Of a stretch of 64,000 nucleotides of DNA, positions 31,915 to 43,424 are shown one piece after another; position 1 is the stretch's first letter; each line of letters starts with the position of its first letter. The position numbers and the translations under genes are program-made. The stretch spans positions 279,600 through 343,599 of the forward strand of contig NW_019773736.1 in NCBI RefSeq assembly GCF_001039355.2, in the 5' to 3' direction. The DNA comes from Lingula anatina (lineage: Eukaryota > Brachiopoda > Lingulata > Lingulida > Lingulidae). The notes beneath the pieces are model-generated. The model had not been told where the DNA came from, made no database searches, and saw nothing but the letters and a program-made list of their open reading frames with translations.

Positions 31915-33954
31915 TGGTCACGCTCTTTATCTCTGCCTTATTGTTCGAATGCTAATGAAATAAGATGCGCACCCGAACACGTTCGGTGTATTGATCGCCA
32001 TCTGGCATGTGTTCACGACAAAATCAAGCACGAGCGATTTCAAACATGCAGAGGATTTGAACATTTACAAAACTGCGCCAGCTTTCAGTGTCCACACATG
32101 TACAAGTGCCCTGACTCGTATTGTGTCCCACTGCGGCAAGTGTGCGACGGGGAGAAAGACTGTCCACGAGGAGAGGACGAGACTGGTTGTGCTAATTACA
32201 CATGTCCCGGTGGTTTCAGGTGTAAAGGAGAACGGCAGTGTCTGCACCAGAGCGAGGTATGCAATGGTGTGGTCAACTGCAAATTTTCTGATGACGACGA
32301 AAGGTTCTGTGAAATAAAGACATGCCCCTTGAACTGTGTCTGTAGTGGGTATTACGTAGACTGCACGGGAGGAAATGCATCCAAGGTACCGAATATATCG
32401 CCATTCACCAGAGGCCTTGCTTTTGGGGACAACAAACTTCATTTAACAAACGTAACATTTGCAAGATATAATTTGCTTGTGAAACTTAATGTCAGTTCAA
32501 ATGAAATCGATATCATTCCTATCATGGCATTAATTCATTTAAGTAACTTGATAGAGTTGGACCTACGGAGAAACAAATTGTCTTCTCTGCAAGCAAGTGC
32601 CTTCAATGGTTTGTTTAATTTGAAAACCTTGTTGCTAAGTGGAAACCCATTAACTAAAATTTCCCCAGGCACATTTGATGGTGTTTCAAACCTAAGTGAT
32701 TTAGACCTTAGCATGCTTCATATCAAGACCATTCATGCACATACATTTAAAGGCTTAGACTCGTTAAAAAATCTGAATATAAGTTTCAACAAAATGTCCA
32801 CGATAAAGGATGGTGCTTTTCATGGTTTGCCCAAATTAGATGCAGTTGATATGTCTGGGAATGAGGGAATCTTTGTCGAAACTGAAGTTTTCGTAAATTT
32901 TTCATCTAAAACATTAATAACAGACAGGTTTGGAATCTGTTGTCTCGCTGTTGGGAAAGTAAAGGAATGTTTACCTAAACCTGACGAATTTTCCTCATGC
33001 TCTGATTTGCTTTACGATAAGATCTTACAAGTCTCTGTCTGGATTATGGGGATTCTTAGTTTGGTTGGGAACCTTTTTGTTTTTGTGAACAGACTATGTG
33101 AAAACAAAATGACCCCTCAAATATTTTTCATAGTTAACCTCTCAGTTTCTGATTTTCTTATGGGTGTATATTTGATCATAATCGCCACGGTTGACACTCT
33201 CTACCGTGGGGAGTATTTTGTTCATGCCGAGGTCTGGACAGATAGTGGGTTATGCAAGACTGCGGGGTTCCTTACCATGCTTTCAACATTGATGTCTATG
33301 CTGATATTAGTTTTGATTACAACAGACAGAATAATAGCCATTGTGTTCTGCATGTCGTTTCGAAAAATTGGAATGAAAAGAGCGTCCGTTTTAGTGTCAG
33401 TTGGGTGGGCCTTTTGCTTTATCGCAAGTATCATTCCATGTGTCGAAAATGGATATTTTGAGAAATTCTATGGTCATAATTCTGTGTGTATACCCTTTAC
33501 AATAAGCAGAGTATACTTTGGTGGTCGTGAGTACGCGTACGCCATGTTTTTATTTACCTCTCTTTTCGCTTTTGTCTACGTGGCAGGGGCGTATATATGT
33601 ATAATAAAAAGCGTTTTTAAGACTCAACAGCAATCTGGACGTGAGGGTTTTGGTGAAGTAATTTTTTTGAAAAAAGTGTCCATTATTTTACTAACAGATT
33701 GTGCATGCTGGGGCCCGGTTACCTTGTTAGGGTTTCTAAGTATGGCCAACGTGTCAATTGCACCACAAGTGTCAAGCTGGGTAGCCGTGTTCGTGATGCC
33801 GTTGAATTCCGCTATCAACCCCTATTTGTACACACTTACCAACGTCAAGCTATCCGGTAACAAAGAAAAATCAACGACACGCTACACTTCTGTAGCCAGA
33901 CACAGACATAATAAACAAGAACAAGTACCAACAATCAAAGAAACCGAGCTATGA
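31915..33954 (+). CDS. Second GRL101-like receptor copy, 5'-truncated (LDLa, LRR, 7TM)
   Basis: In the frame of the first copy from its Cys-rich linker (SLPYCSNANEIRCAPEHVRC) to the stop, about 680 codons without interruption. It carries two LDLa, the LRR block and all seven TM helices, with TDRIIAI, CACWGP and NPYLYTLT. Compared with copy 1 it is about 5% diverged in the LDLa part, yet nearly identical over some 215 bases of LRR (30001 and 32616 onward). One codon is inserted (CMSFRK versus CMFRK). Exons for CUB, CTLD and the first LDLa are absent: sequence homology stops about 30 bases after the N at 31883. It could be a tandem paralogue with its 5' part lost in the assembly, or a divergent haplotype placed in tandem. 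The cttattaaag before it could act as a splice acceptor. Confidence 0.8.
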   Translation, partial: WSRSLSLPYCSNANEIRCAPEHVRCIDRHLACVHDKIKHERFQTCRGFEHLQNCASFQCPHMYKCPDSYCVPLRQVCDGEKDCPRGEDETGCANYTCPGGFRCKGERQCLHQSEVCNGVVNCKFSDDDERFCEIKTCPLNCVCSGYYVDCTGGNASKVPNISPFTRGLAFGDNKLHLTNVTFARYNLLVKLNVSSNEIDIIPIMALIHLSNLIELDLRRNKLSSLQASAFNGLFNLKTLLLSGNPLTKISPGTFDGVSNLSDLDLSMLHIKTIHAHTFKGLDSLKNLNISFNKMSTIKDGAFHGLPKLDAVDMSGNEGIFVETEVFVNFSSKTLITDRFGICCLAVGKVKECLPKPDEFSSCSDLLYDKILQVSVWIMGILSLVGNLFVFVNRLCENKMTPQIFFIVNLSVSDFLMGVYLIIIATVDTLYRGEYFVHAEVWTDSGLCKTAGFLTMLSTLMSMLILVLITTDRIIAIVFCMSFRKIGMKRASVLVSVGWAFCFIASIIPCVENGYFEKFYGHNSVCIPFTISRVYFGGREYAYAMFLFTSLFAFVYVAGAYICIIKSVFKTQQQSGREGFGEVIFLKKVSIILLTDCACWGPVTLLGFLSMANVSIAPQVSSWVAVFVMPLNSAINPYLYTLTNVKLSGNKEKSTTRYTSVARHRHNKQEQVPTIKETEL

Positions 33955-34604
33955 CCATCTTTACCCCCGCGCTTTGTTAGTTTGTTGGAGGGCATCACTT
34001 GAAAATGTTACGGTGCTTTGGTCAGGGGAAATGTTGAGGCAAGGTTTTGGGGTATTTAGGGCAGAATTAACTTTTCGGATCCCACGAGACACATGATAGT
34101 TTGTTTGGCTTATGTTTAGAATTCAACATAGATTAGTTTGTCAATTGCAGAACAGCTCGATACATGATCTATGAAGATGAAACTTTTTTTACTGTAGTTA
34201 GTTTGATTCAGGAAATATCTGTAAAATATTTTTTTAGATTTTTTTGGAAAACATAATCTGCTATTTGTGTTTGTAAATGGAAAAGTTGGTCAATTTTGTA
34301 TTTTTTTTTTTTTCAATTTGACCTGGTCCTGTATTTACAGCACGGCAACATCTACAGGTNGGAACTGTGTGTAAAGTTTAATGTGCATTATATCTTGTAT
34401 GGCTTATTGCAAACCTACATATATCATGGCAAGAGACTATATTTCTGATGAAATGAGACTTAATGTGAGTAAAACTGTATTGTCTGTTAACAATATATTG
34501 TCTTGGCCATATACAGCCACCCCTATTGTAAAAGTTGTAATGGTACCTGTAAGATCACATTGATACAATTGTAAAATATTTACACTGTAATGAATTTTAA
34601 ATGT

Positions 34605-34610
34605 AATAAA
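34605..34610 (+). promoter_or_regulatory. Candidate poly(A) signal of the receptor locus
   Basis: AATAAA in the sequence that follows the N at 34360, about 650 bases after the stop of the second copy. The sequence just after the N resumes the repeat found behind copy 1, so this signal may originally belong to copy 1. Confidence 0.45.
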
Positions 34611-35036
34611 ATTTGAATGAACAAATGAACATTTTTTTTCATTGATCAACAACAACAAAAAAGTTATGATAATAAAATTGAATGATCTTATCTGCCAGTT
34701 GCAGAACTCGTGCGAAAAACTAAAATCATCAAAATCAATTCTAAGTACAGTGTGTGTTTAACCTCCATCACGTTACCCAACAAACACTTATCTGGGAATG
34801 AAAAAGACCCGAAGAAAAACAGTGTTATGTATAACCAATAATACCTGGTAAAAAAGCATTGGACTTAATCGACAATTTGATTTTAAAATACACTGAACAT
34901 TTCCCAGTCATATTGTCTACATGCCCTTCAAGGCTACATATCCTTCCCAATTCAGACTTTAATATCTCGAAACGGTATCTGACGTAGCTCTTTCTAAAAT
35001 GTAAGGGCACATTTCAAATGGAACTATCATTCCACG

Positions 35037-35277
35037 TACACACACTGGACAATAGAAGTGTCACAACTACTGAACCAATACTTTGGGGGAACTACATGAC
35101 TGTGGAATGATATGCTTCTGGTATCATTTTATTTACATCAAATTTCACAATAAGTCCAACAAAACAATTCCATGGTACAGCGGTTTTATACTCATTAGTC
35201 AAATTATAAGTAGACCAGGCATTATAACTTTGATTATTCTGATTCAGAGGTGACACTTCTATTGTCCATTGTGTGTA
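35037..35277. mobile_element. MITE with 28 bp inverted repeats, TA-ended
   Basis: The left end begins TACACACACTGGACAATAG and the right end (35250-35277) is its complement with one mismatch. Both termini carry TA, the target of Tc1/mariner elements. The interior of about 185 bases is AT-rich and non-coding. A diverged partial copy of the left end lies at 62764. Confidence 0.85.
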
Positions 35278-35279
35278 GA

Positions 35280-36780
35280 CCGATTTAACTCCACGGGAAT
35301 TCTTGCTGAATGCAATCAGATAAACTGATTAAAACGCCTTCTTCTGGCGTACAATAAAATGTAGAAAAGCTGGTGATTATTCGAGTACGTTGGAGACAAG
35401 GGGAAGCGTGTTAAGAGAAGACATCTTTTTTTAAGCTACTGGCCAGGGACATGTGTGCATGGCGTTTTTTCACCTTAAAATGCGTAAGTAACGCTGACAT
35501 TCAAAAATCTTTTGTTCTTGCTGTTATGACTTCCAAGTTAGATCACTGTATAAAAACAAATTTTCTTTAATACCGAGAGGTATAACTTATTCAAAACTAT
35601 TCACAGAAGAACAGTCCATAATCCTCTTTTAAGTTCCGATTTTCTAGGTTTGAGTTATTCACTCAATGGAGATAAAAACTAGTGGATTTCACTCGCGAGC
35701 GTGCACCTTGAAAATTATATTCAGTAAAAAGGTTAGCATAGGGTAAACCTTACTGGTAAAGGGAAATGTGCTTTTTTTCTTTTTGTTATTTAAAATGTCT
35801 CGAGCGCACCACTTGCCTTTAAACGGGTGAGATTTCGCGCCAACTGTTATAGGTGAGATTGATATCTATTGTGCTGCATTTTCACATCTATACCATCTTC
35901 ACTATAGATGCATAAATTATGTTCAATTTCAAACATATAGATTTGCCAGTAATTTAGTTGTCTGAGCCCTTAAATTATGTCCTCTACACAGGTGCAATAA
36001 CAAATATATAGTTTCTCCCAAAGGACATGATTTAACTTCAGCACACTGCAGTTATGGAAAAAAACTAAGGCATTAAAGTGGTCATTAGACGATGCCAGGA
36101 AGACATTAATTAGGGTAGGTTCATCTCAAACCTGAACGCACCTTTCACCAGCTCTCATTCAAACCGTGACGGTCAGGAATGAAAACGTCACTGCTGACGA
36201 CAAATAAAAATACATTTTATAGAATTGGAATGGAATACATGTTATACAATTTTAAACCACAATAAATCGTAGCACAAAATGTCATGCTAGCGCAGCAAGT
36301 ATACATCAGAAGCGTCAGTAGGAGTGCTGACGCATGAATTTTATAATAAATCGCAGGCGACACATTAAATTCCGTTTCCAATTCTCTTTATTAAAAAGCC
36401 TACACAGTGGCCTACAGCACTCCTCAGCTTTTAAAAACATGGCTTTGGATATTACTCTTAGAATTTCAAACACATCTCTTCCAACTATCTCATGAAGATA
36501 CATAACTTCAAAGTAGTCACAAAATAACGAGTTTGGGCAAGAGTCAGCTTTTTTTTCAGGTGGTGCCCACAAGGAATCGTTTTTTTTTTTTTTTTTAATA
36601 TATTCAGTCCATTTGGTTGGAATCTAGTGAGTGCTAACAGTTCCCGGTTTTTCTTGCTCCATCACTCAAACTAAACACAATTCTCTCATGAAAAATCTGA
36701 GAAAAATACTGCCGGAATGTTTTTTCATCAAACAGTTCATCAACATTACTATGCACCCCCCCCCCCAAAAAAAAAAAAAG
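35280..36780. other. AT-rich intergenic DNA, nothing firm
   Basis: A minus-strand frame of about 85 residues at 36572-36315, with several Cys, matches no family I recognise. No splice-linked exons are seen. Homopolymer T and C/A tracts mark 36575-36596 and 36756-36779. Confidence 0.4.
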
Positions 36781-38600
36781 TATGTATTATTTTGAACTAA
36801 CATGTTCAGTTTTTATTTTAAAGAAATCCTTATTTTTGAAACGACGTTTTTTTTCGGTATTTCCTCCTCATTGTTTACTGCAATTACTATCATCAATTAA
36901 ACCGAGAAAGGAAGTGAGTGATGGCACATTGTTATGAATATAGTCGCCAGGTGCATTTGTCAAAAGAAAGAAAATTTGATCGTTAATAATCTATGAAGAT
37001 CTTGTAAAGCACATGAATAGATGATTATTATAAATAAATAGATAAATAAATAAATAAATGACTTGCGAGCTATAATTCAATAGATCTAACAAATGTCATC
37101 GTGTCAGTCTTTGAAAAGAGCCGAAAAAACTTTAAATCTCAAGCAGCACATGTGGCTTGTATCAGCAGAGAGAAATTCACCCCCCTCCATTGTCTGTCCA
37201 CAGCCAAGGCCCGCCACTGGGGGACTTTTCACTTAGTTGGTCGGACTTTTTTTTAATTCTTAAAAGCCAATGAGTTGATAGGTCGGTTTTTCAGTCACCC
37301 ACATAGTAGCCAAGCAACACTGAATCTATATAAAACTGGACTAGCTGAAAAAGTGATGAGACTACACCCAAAAATTAAAAAAAAAATTAATAAAAGACAA
37401 TGCTCTTTCCCCATGTTAATATTTCAGGTATCTCTTCACAGCACAAAAACAAACAAACAAACAAACTAACTATTGAACAAGCGAGCAGATCAATATTCTG
37501 ATGTAACAAAGATTGCAAAATTATATGAATAGGGCCTATATCGTTATCATGAAAGTCGGATGTTATGATCTTAGTCCCACCCTCACTCTACCCTCTACCA
37601 GGGCGACTGACAGATTTTTCACAGATATTAACAGATATGTCTCTAGATAGATAGATGGTCATTTTGGTTCTAAGTCACCCTGTTGAGAAATCATTGGCTT
37701 TTAAGGGTGACTTAGAACCAAAATGACCTACCACCCTGGTAGAGGGTCCCCTCACCCCAATATTGCTATTAAAAGGATGCTATACATGAGGCTTTATAAA
37801 CGGATTAGGCGTGGGCGAAGTCAAACCTCAGATTCATGCCACAAATGTCCAAATTAATGACTCGAGCCACGAAATAGGGTACCCGATTTTCGGAAAGTAA
37901 AATTAGTAGTCAAAAGCACAGCGTTACGACACGCGAACCGCTCTAACGCTGTATTCGTATATTCTAATTTTACGTCTATATATTTATCGTGTCATGAGTA
38001 ATTAATTTGGGAATTCGCGCTCCCAAATCTACTGCTCGTGGTAGCAAACGACGTTAATCGTTTATAAGGCCTGTGCATTACTGAAAAAGTGACACTACTA
38101 GTACATTTGCTAATACCCTGTGGGGAAATAAGTAATTTGTTAAAATATCACACGACAATAATCGTTTATGAGGCCTGTACATTATTGAAAAAGTGATGCT
38201 ACATTTGCAAATATCCTGTGGGAAAATAAGCAATTTGTTAAAAGCAATTTAAAAAAAAGCATAAGCACAATATCAGAAACATTTCTCACTTATAAATTAA
38301 TTCTGGAACGAGTATCCAGTAGAATGTAAGGTGGGGTTTTGAGCAGTGATGTTTACTGGATGATAATGAGAAATAAAAAAAAATATATTGACCCATCCTT
38401 AAGTACACATACACATATCATATCCTAACATCTTATAATACTATCAAAGTTTCACTAAAGTAGCGAAGTATTTTCACTTTTCATTTCGTCTCCCAAATCT
38501 CGAATATTTTAACAGCTGGGAATTTAAATCTAATTAAAATGGACTGGGGTGATATCAATTGAACTTACGGCGATGATAAGAGAACACCAGTTAGGCTTGA
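36780..38600. repeat. Long dispersed repeat, copy Z
   Basis: Aligns with 13480-15840 throughout and with 18270-19200 from 37363. Within it lies a younger foldback MITE (37590-37747). It contains an internal tandem pair of the string ggcctgt(g/a)cattatt...gtgaaataag at 38065 and 38165, also present in copy X. It ends in a TA-rich tract near 38600. Confidence 0.8.
37590..37747. mobile_element. Foldback MITE inserted in repeat copy Z
   Basis: Ends in accctctaccaggg and its exact complement. A further inner inverted pair (ggtcattttggttctaagtc at 37658 and its complement near 37708) makes most of the 158 bases self-complementary. Copies X and Y of the host repeat lack it and read straight through gtcccacc...atattgcc, which gives an empty-site comparison. 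Confidence 0.85.
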
Positions 38601-38939
38601 TTTATATATATTTATATATATACACACGAAGAGCAATTTTTGTTTTCTAATGTGTATGACGTAAATGATCCCTGATATGACAAAAAGCATGACAACACAG
38701 TTCCAAGACAGACTGGTTTGTCTGTGTCCCATATTTAGCGCTGTTTTAGTGTCATTTGCGGCTAAGTATTAAAAAGCTTAAAATACACAACACTGTTTGA
38801 AAACACAAAATTGTCTGTTATAATAAGACCAATCTATTCCCTTTCTCTTAATAGCACCCACAATGTAATCAAACACATAGGAATATGTTGAAAGACTTTC
38901 AATGATGATAACCCATTGTTATTACCCAGTATTGCGGAC

Positions 38940-40000
38940 GTTTATGCACTGATCTGCTCATAAGTTAAGCAACACCCAGATTTTTTTCAAAAGTTTATTC
39001 TATCATGATCATTATTTCATTTGTGAGTGGAATAATGCATATTTCTTTCATATTTTATAAATAACCTATTCAAATTGAAAATTTCTTTTAATGAAATACG
39101 CCACATAGCTTATTGTAATAATCAAAATAACTTTATTAACCAAACGGTACCAAAATATGCCAAACCACGTGTCTAAAAAGTATGCTCACACAGCAAAAAG
39201 TACGTGCTGATTAAAACAGCTTATCACGAAAAAGTTCAATCATCTAAGAATTAGTTTTAATAAAAGAAGACTGTAGATAATAAGTGATAAATCGTCTATC
39301 ATCCAATAAATATTGGATGTGCCTTCCCTGGTTTTGAACAGCAGCTTCACAATGTCCCCTGCAATTTGCCACCAGATTCTGTAAATCTTGCATTATGAGC
39401 CGGTTCCATTCCTAAATTACTGCCTGCTGGAGCTTTCTTATCTTTCCTACTGGAGGTTGTCTCTCATTTACTGCTCTGTCAATCATATCTTTAGCATGTT
39501 CAGTTACACTAAGAATTGACGAATATGCAGGGCCATCCGAATTTGGGATACCATGCTGTTGCACATCGATTTGCACGGGCCGTGCTTTACGGATGGGAGA
39601 ATTGCCCTGCACCAAAATGATATTTCTTCCTGGATTTGCTTGAATGTTTGATTGCATGCCCCCCAATGGTATTTAGTCTCTGTATCGTTGACCAATAATC
39701 TCCCTTGCATGACGTACAGTGCCAATTTTCCATCATATGAGAAAGCGCACCATACTAAGACGGATATTCCGCCACCCTGAATACGTTGGTGAACACAATC
39801 ATCCTGAAACGCTTGGTTTGGACCTCATCAGACTCCTAGCCAACCATCTGCATACATCAAAGTGAATCTGCTCTCGTCAGTCCACAGGATCCTTCACCCA
39901 GTCTTGAGATTCCATTTTTCTCGGCATCTGGCTTATGCCAATCTTATCTGATTGTGTCTTTTGGTGGCTATTTACGAGGTCTTTTTACAAATTATCTTCT
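38940..40000 (-). pseudogene. Tc1/mariner transposase relic
   Basis: The minus strand (from about 39990 to 39360) reads, with shifts, TDESRFTLMYADGW, then FQDDCVHQRIQGGGISVLVWC and FSYDGKLALYVMQGRL. These are Tc1 transposase landmarks around the catalytic DES. The second Asp region and the terminal Glu are degraded. The string cataagttaagcaacaccc at 38960 is a likely left terminus; no matching right end was found. Confidence 0.7.
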
Positions 40001-40805
40001 GGCCTTTTTTCACAATAAAATGGGAATTATCAACCTTTTCCATGCAGTGCTATTACTCAGCACAGTACAATGATTAATTTTTGGGACAGTACAATTGTTA
40101 ATTTAGAAGATTTTTCCACCCACTACAATTATTTAGAACTCAAGAGTAATAGCATCAAACATTTCTTTCAGTGTTTTTAATCATATAAAAATATTGAAAT
40201 ATAATGAATTTTCGCCAAATAATTCACGGCACACATTTTTTTAAAATGGCCCACTTTTTTTGACCAAGTGGGCCAAAATGACCCAACCAGATTTTGACCC
40301 AGGAAGATCCCTGTAAGATATCGACAGGTCACACAAAATATATATTGTATGTAAACAACTTATAGAATTATAACAAAATATATATTATACCACCAAATTG
40401 GCAGTTAACACAATTATTCTGGAATTTGTGCTTGACATCACATCACATCACATGACTTCCATAGAATGCTACACTCTGTAATAGTCTCTAAAGATAATTT
40501 TACGAAAATCAAACTTAAAAAAAAACCCAAGGACCAATGTTGAAGTGGGAATGGATTCATTAACCATTGATATGGGAAAATTGTTCTTTTACACCAGAAA
40601 AATCCATTTTTGGGTCAAAATGAACAGTTGTTATCCCTTTAACACTGATATTAAACTTTAGTTGACCAGTTTTTATGAGAGCAGTCCCTAATAAAAACAT
40701 ATGTGGTTATACACTTTCGAATGCACATATTATGGTGGCCCACTGTTCTTAATCTAGCTAAAAGTATTGTCTTTTATTTATTACTAAAGGCGACCTTGCT
40801 TTCAG

Positions 40806-42521
40806 CCACTACTCCTTGTGGTGCATCACCAAACATTGCCCGGGCAACAAAGGTGTACAGCCAGTGTAGCTCCAGTTGTTGTTTTGTGGGGGGACAGGTA
40901 AATTACACGTGCCAAGCAGGTTACCAGCTCACTGGATTTGAAGGCTCCATAACATGTGACAGTGATGGGAACTATTCTGTAGATGCCAGTGTTGGAACTT
41001 GTGTTGGTGAGATATTAGATTCTTTAAACCCTGAATGTACCAATGTTTACAACCCTGCTATTTTGTTAAAAACTCTAATTTTGACACTATTTTTTAATCT
41101 CAAAGTTAAAAGTCTTGCTTGATTGTAAAAATGTAGCATGATTTTGAAGTTTTCTGAAGACCATTTTGTTCTGCCATTGATAGAGTCATATCTGTTATCA
41201 TTTTCAGTTATAATCAATTTTAGTAAAAGTATAAATTACAGAATATATATATGTATATGGTTACAAAATATATAAGAATGAGATGTAAAATGCAATTTGT
41301 CTTATCTTTTGTCTTGTTTTTTTTTTCTTTCCAGCATTATCTTGTTCTAATTACACCCTAAACAGCAACAATCATGTGACAGACAATGACACCAGTGGAA
41401 GCTACGTGTATGGCACAGTGATAGAGTTCACATGTGAGGATGGTTATGAGCTGGTCGGAGGAAGAGGAGCTACCACAAAACTTGTTAGATGTAGTGCATC
41501 TGGAGCTGGAGTAGGCTGGGACTCAACAGTTCCCACATGTCAGGGTATGTTTGTACTAAGTATTGTTGTTTTACCCATACCCAAAATAAACCAATGTTTA
41601 CAAGCCAGCTATTCTGTTAAAAAAAACTCTTCCAATTTGGACACTATTTTATATAATCTCAGAGTTAAAAGTCTTGCTTGTTTGTTAAAATGTAGCACGA
41701 TTTTGAAGTTTTCAGAAAACTATTTTGTCTTGCCATTGATAGTATCATTTCTGTTTTCATTTTCAGTAATAATCCTTTCTAATGCGAGTAAAAGTTACAC
41801 ATAAGAATGAGATGTGAAATGCAGTTTGTCTTATCTTTTGTTTTGTTTTTTTCTTTCCAGTATTTTCTTGTTCTAATTACACACTAAACAGCAACAATCA
41901 TGTGACAGGCAATGACACCAGTGGAAGCTACGTGTATGGCACAGTGATAGAGTTCACATGTGAGGATGGTTATGAACTGGTTGGAGGAGGAGGAGCTACC
42001 ACAAAACTTGTTAGATGTAGTGCATCTGGAGCCAGAGTAGACTGGGACTCAACAGTTCCCACATGTCAGGGTATGTTTGTACTAAGTGTTGATGTTTTAC
42101 AAAACCTGAACAGGGTGAAGGAGTGGGCAATACAGGTGAAGTAACCATATACATCATGTATGTGCCAATCAAAATAGTTTTAACTTCAGTAGTTCCATGT
42201 CTGCAGGGGGTATATAGGTGTAATATAGATACATTGGAAAGGAGACAGTACAGTTGGGTGTCCCTAAGCATTAAAAAAATCTAAGATGAAGGTTTCAGTC
42301 TTAATTTTTACATTAGTGATACATTTTTTTAAAAGAGATCTGGAGTTTAGATTAAAAAAAATCCTGCAAGCTGTCATGAAAACTTATGATTAATTTGAAT
42401 TTTTTTTTCTTTTGTTCCAGTACCCCAACCTGCTTCCACAGCTGTCAGTAACTACCCAAGAAATGTATTTACTTGTGCCATAATAATATTATCAAACTTG
42501 CTTGTTTACATACAGTTTTAA
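40806..42521 (+). CDS. Sushi/CCP domain protein (plus-strand paralogue, 5' end missing)
   Basis: Exons 40806-41006, 41335-41544 and 41861-42070 each encode one CCP module and are phase 1-1 with GT-AG borders. Module 1 (PCGASPNIARATKVYSQC...GNYSVDASVGTC) is the close relative of the minus-strand exon at 49147-49347, with the same 201 bases. Modules 2 and 3 (NYTLNSNNHVT..., YGTVIEFTCEDGYELVGG, TVPTCQ) are near-identical tandem duplicates. A candidate last exon at 42421-42521 keeps phase and ends in a hydrophobic tail (CAIIILSNLLVYIQF) before a stop; it could be a GPI signal or a short TM. Total 239 residues. The signal-peptide exon is not seen, although an in-frame hydrophobic stretch runs directly into 40806. 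Likely cell-surface or secreted; the binding partner is unknown. Confidence 0.7.
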
Positions 42522-43424
42522 AGGATTTGTATAAATGCAGCTTTGAAGGATAAGCCATGATAGTTTTTTTGAATATCAAAGACTCTCTATAATGTATTTA
42601 TCTATGTTTCTTTTGTTTATAAGTAAATTTGTTGTTGATTTGCTTTAGTTGTTTAACTGACTGGGTTGTAAAAAAGTGATAAAAATTGATTATTTAACAC
42701 AAAGTTTGTTTTATTTCAATCTATCTGTCAGATTCTGTACAATAACACCAGGAAAAAGAAAGGAATATAAATGTGAGTACAATAATCAGGCTAGGAAAGG
42801 GGAGAAAAGTAAAAGGGAACCCTGTTACAGTGTAGTTATCGGGTTGATGAGGCTCAGTCTTTGGAAGGTCAGGCACAAGTCCTTGAAATATGTCTAAGCA
42901 TTTTTATTGTGGTATACGTTTTTCACATCTTGATTATGACCATTTTTGCATGCAAGCTTCACCGTTTGTACCCATATGTACATGTACGCATGCTATTTTA
43001 TGATAAAAAAATACCCCATTTTAGGTAACTTTTTTCACAGAGCACCCCTAATGCGTTACTTTATAAAATGATTAATAAAATGCAACATATTTAATATATG
43101 TATTTCGTCTATATAATGGTTCTGTATTATCCCACCCTTAGCTTCAGAGATAACTTGAAACGAATCTCTTGTGTTATATTTAAAATACCCCCGGTATGAT
43201 ATTAATTCATTCAAGTTTTGTTACGCTGGGTGTTTACGTAAATTTCCAAGATTTCCTTATTTTCATCACAGACGTGAACCCAGCATTTTAAGGGTTTCTC
43301 GCTATACATATCCCCAAATTTTCCAAACAAACGTTTCCAAACAAAATGCAACGGTCGGTTTCGTATGCCTCGTTAATACAGCGTATCTCCGTTTATTACC
43401 TTCTTACTGTATAAGTATAGCCTT

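Noticed and set aside
42676-42897. Further exon of the plus-strand CCP gene
   Set aside because: A basic tail-like frame follows a possible acceptor, but the phase does not match the preceding exon and no homologue in the sister gene supports it.
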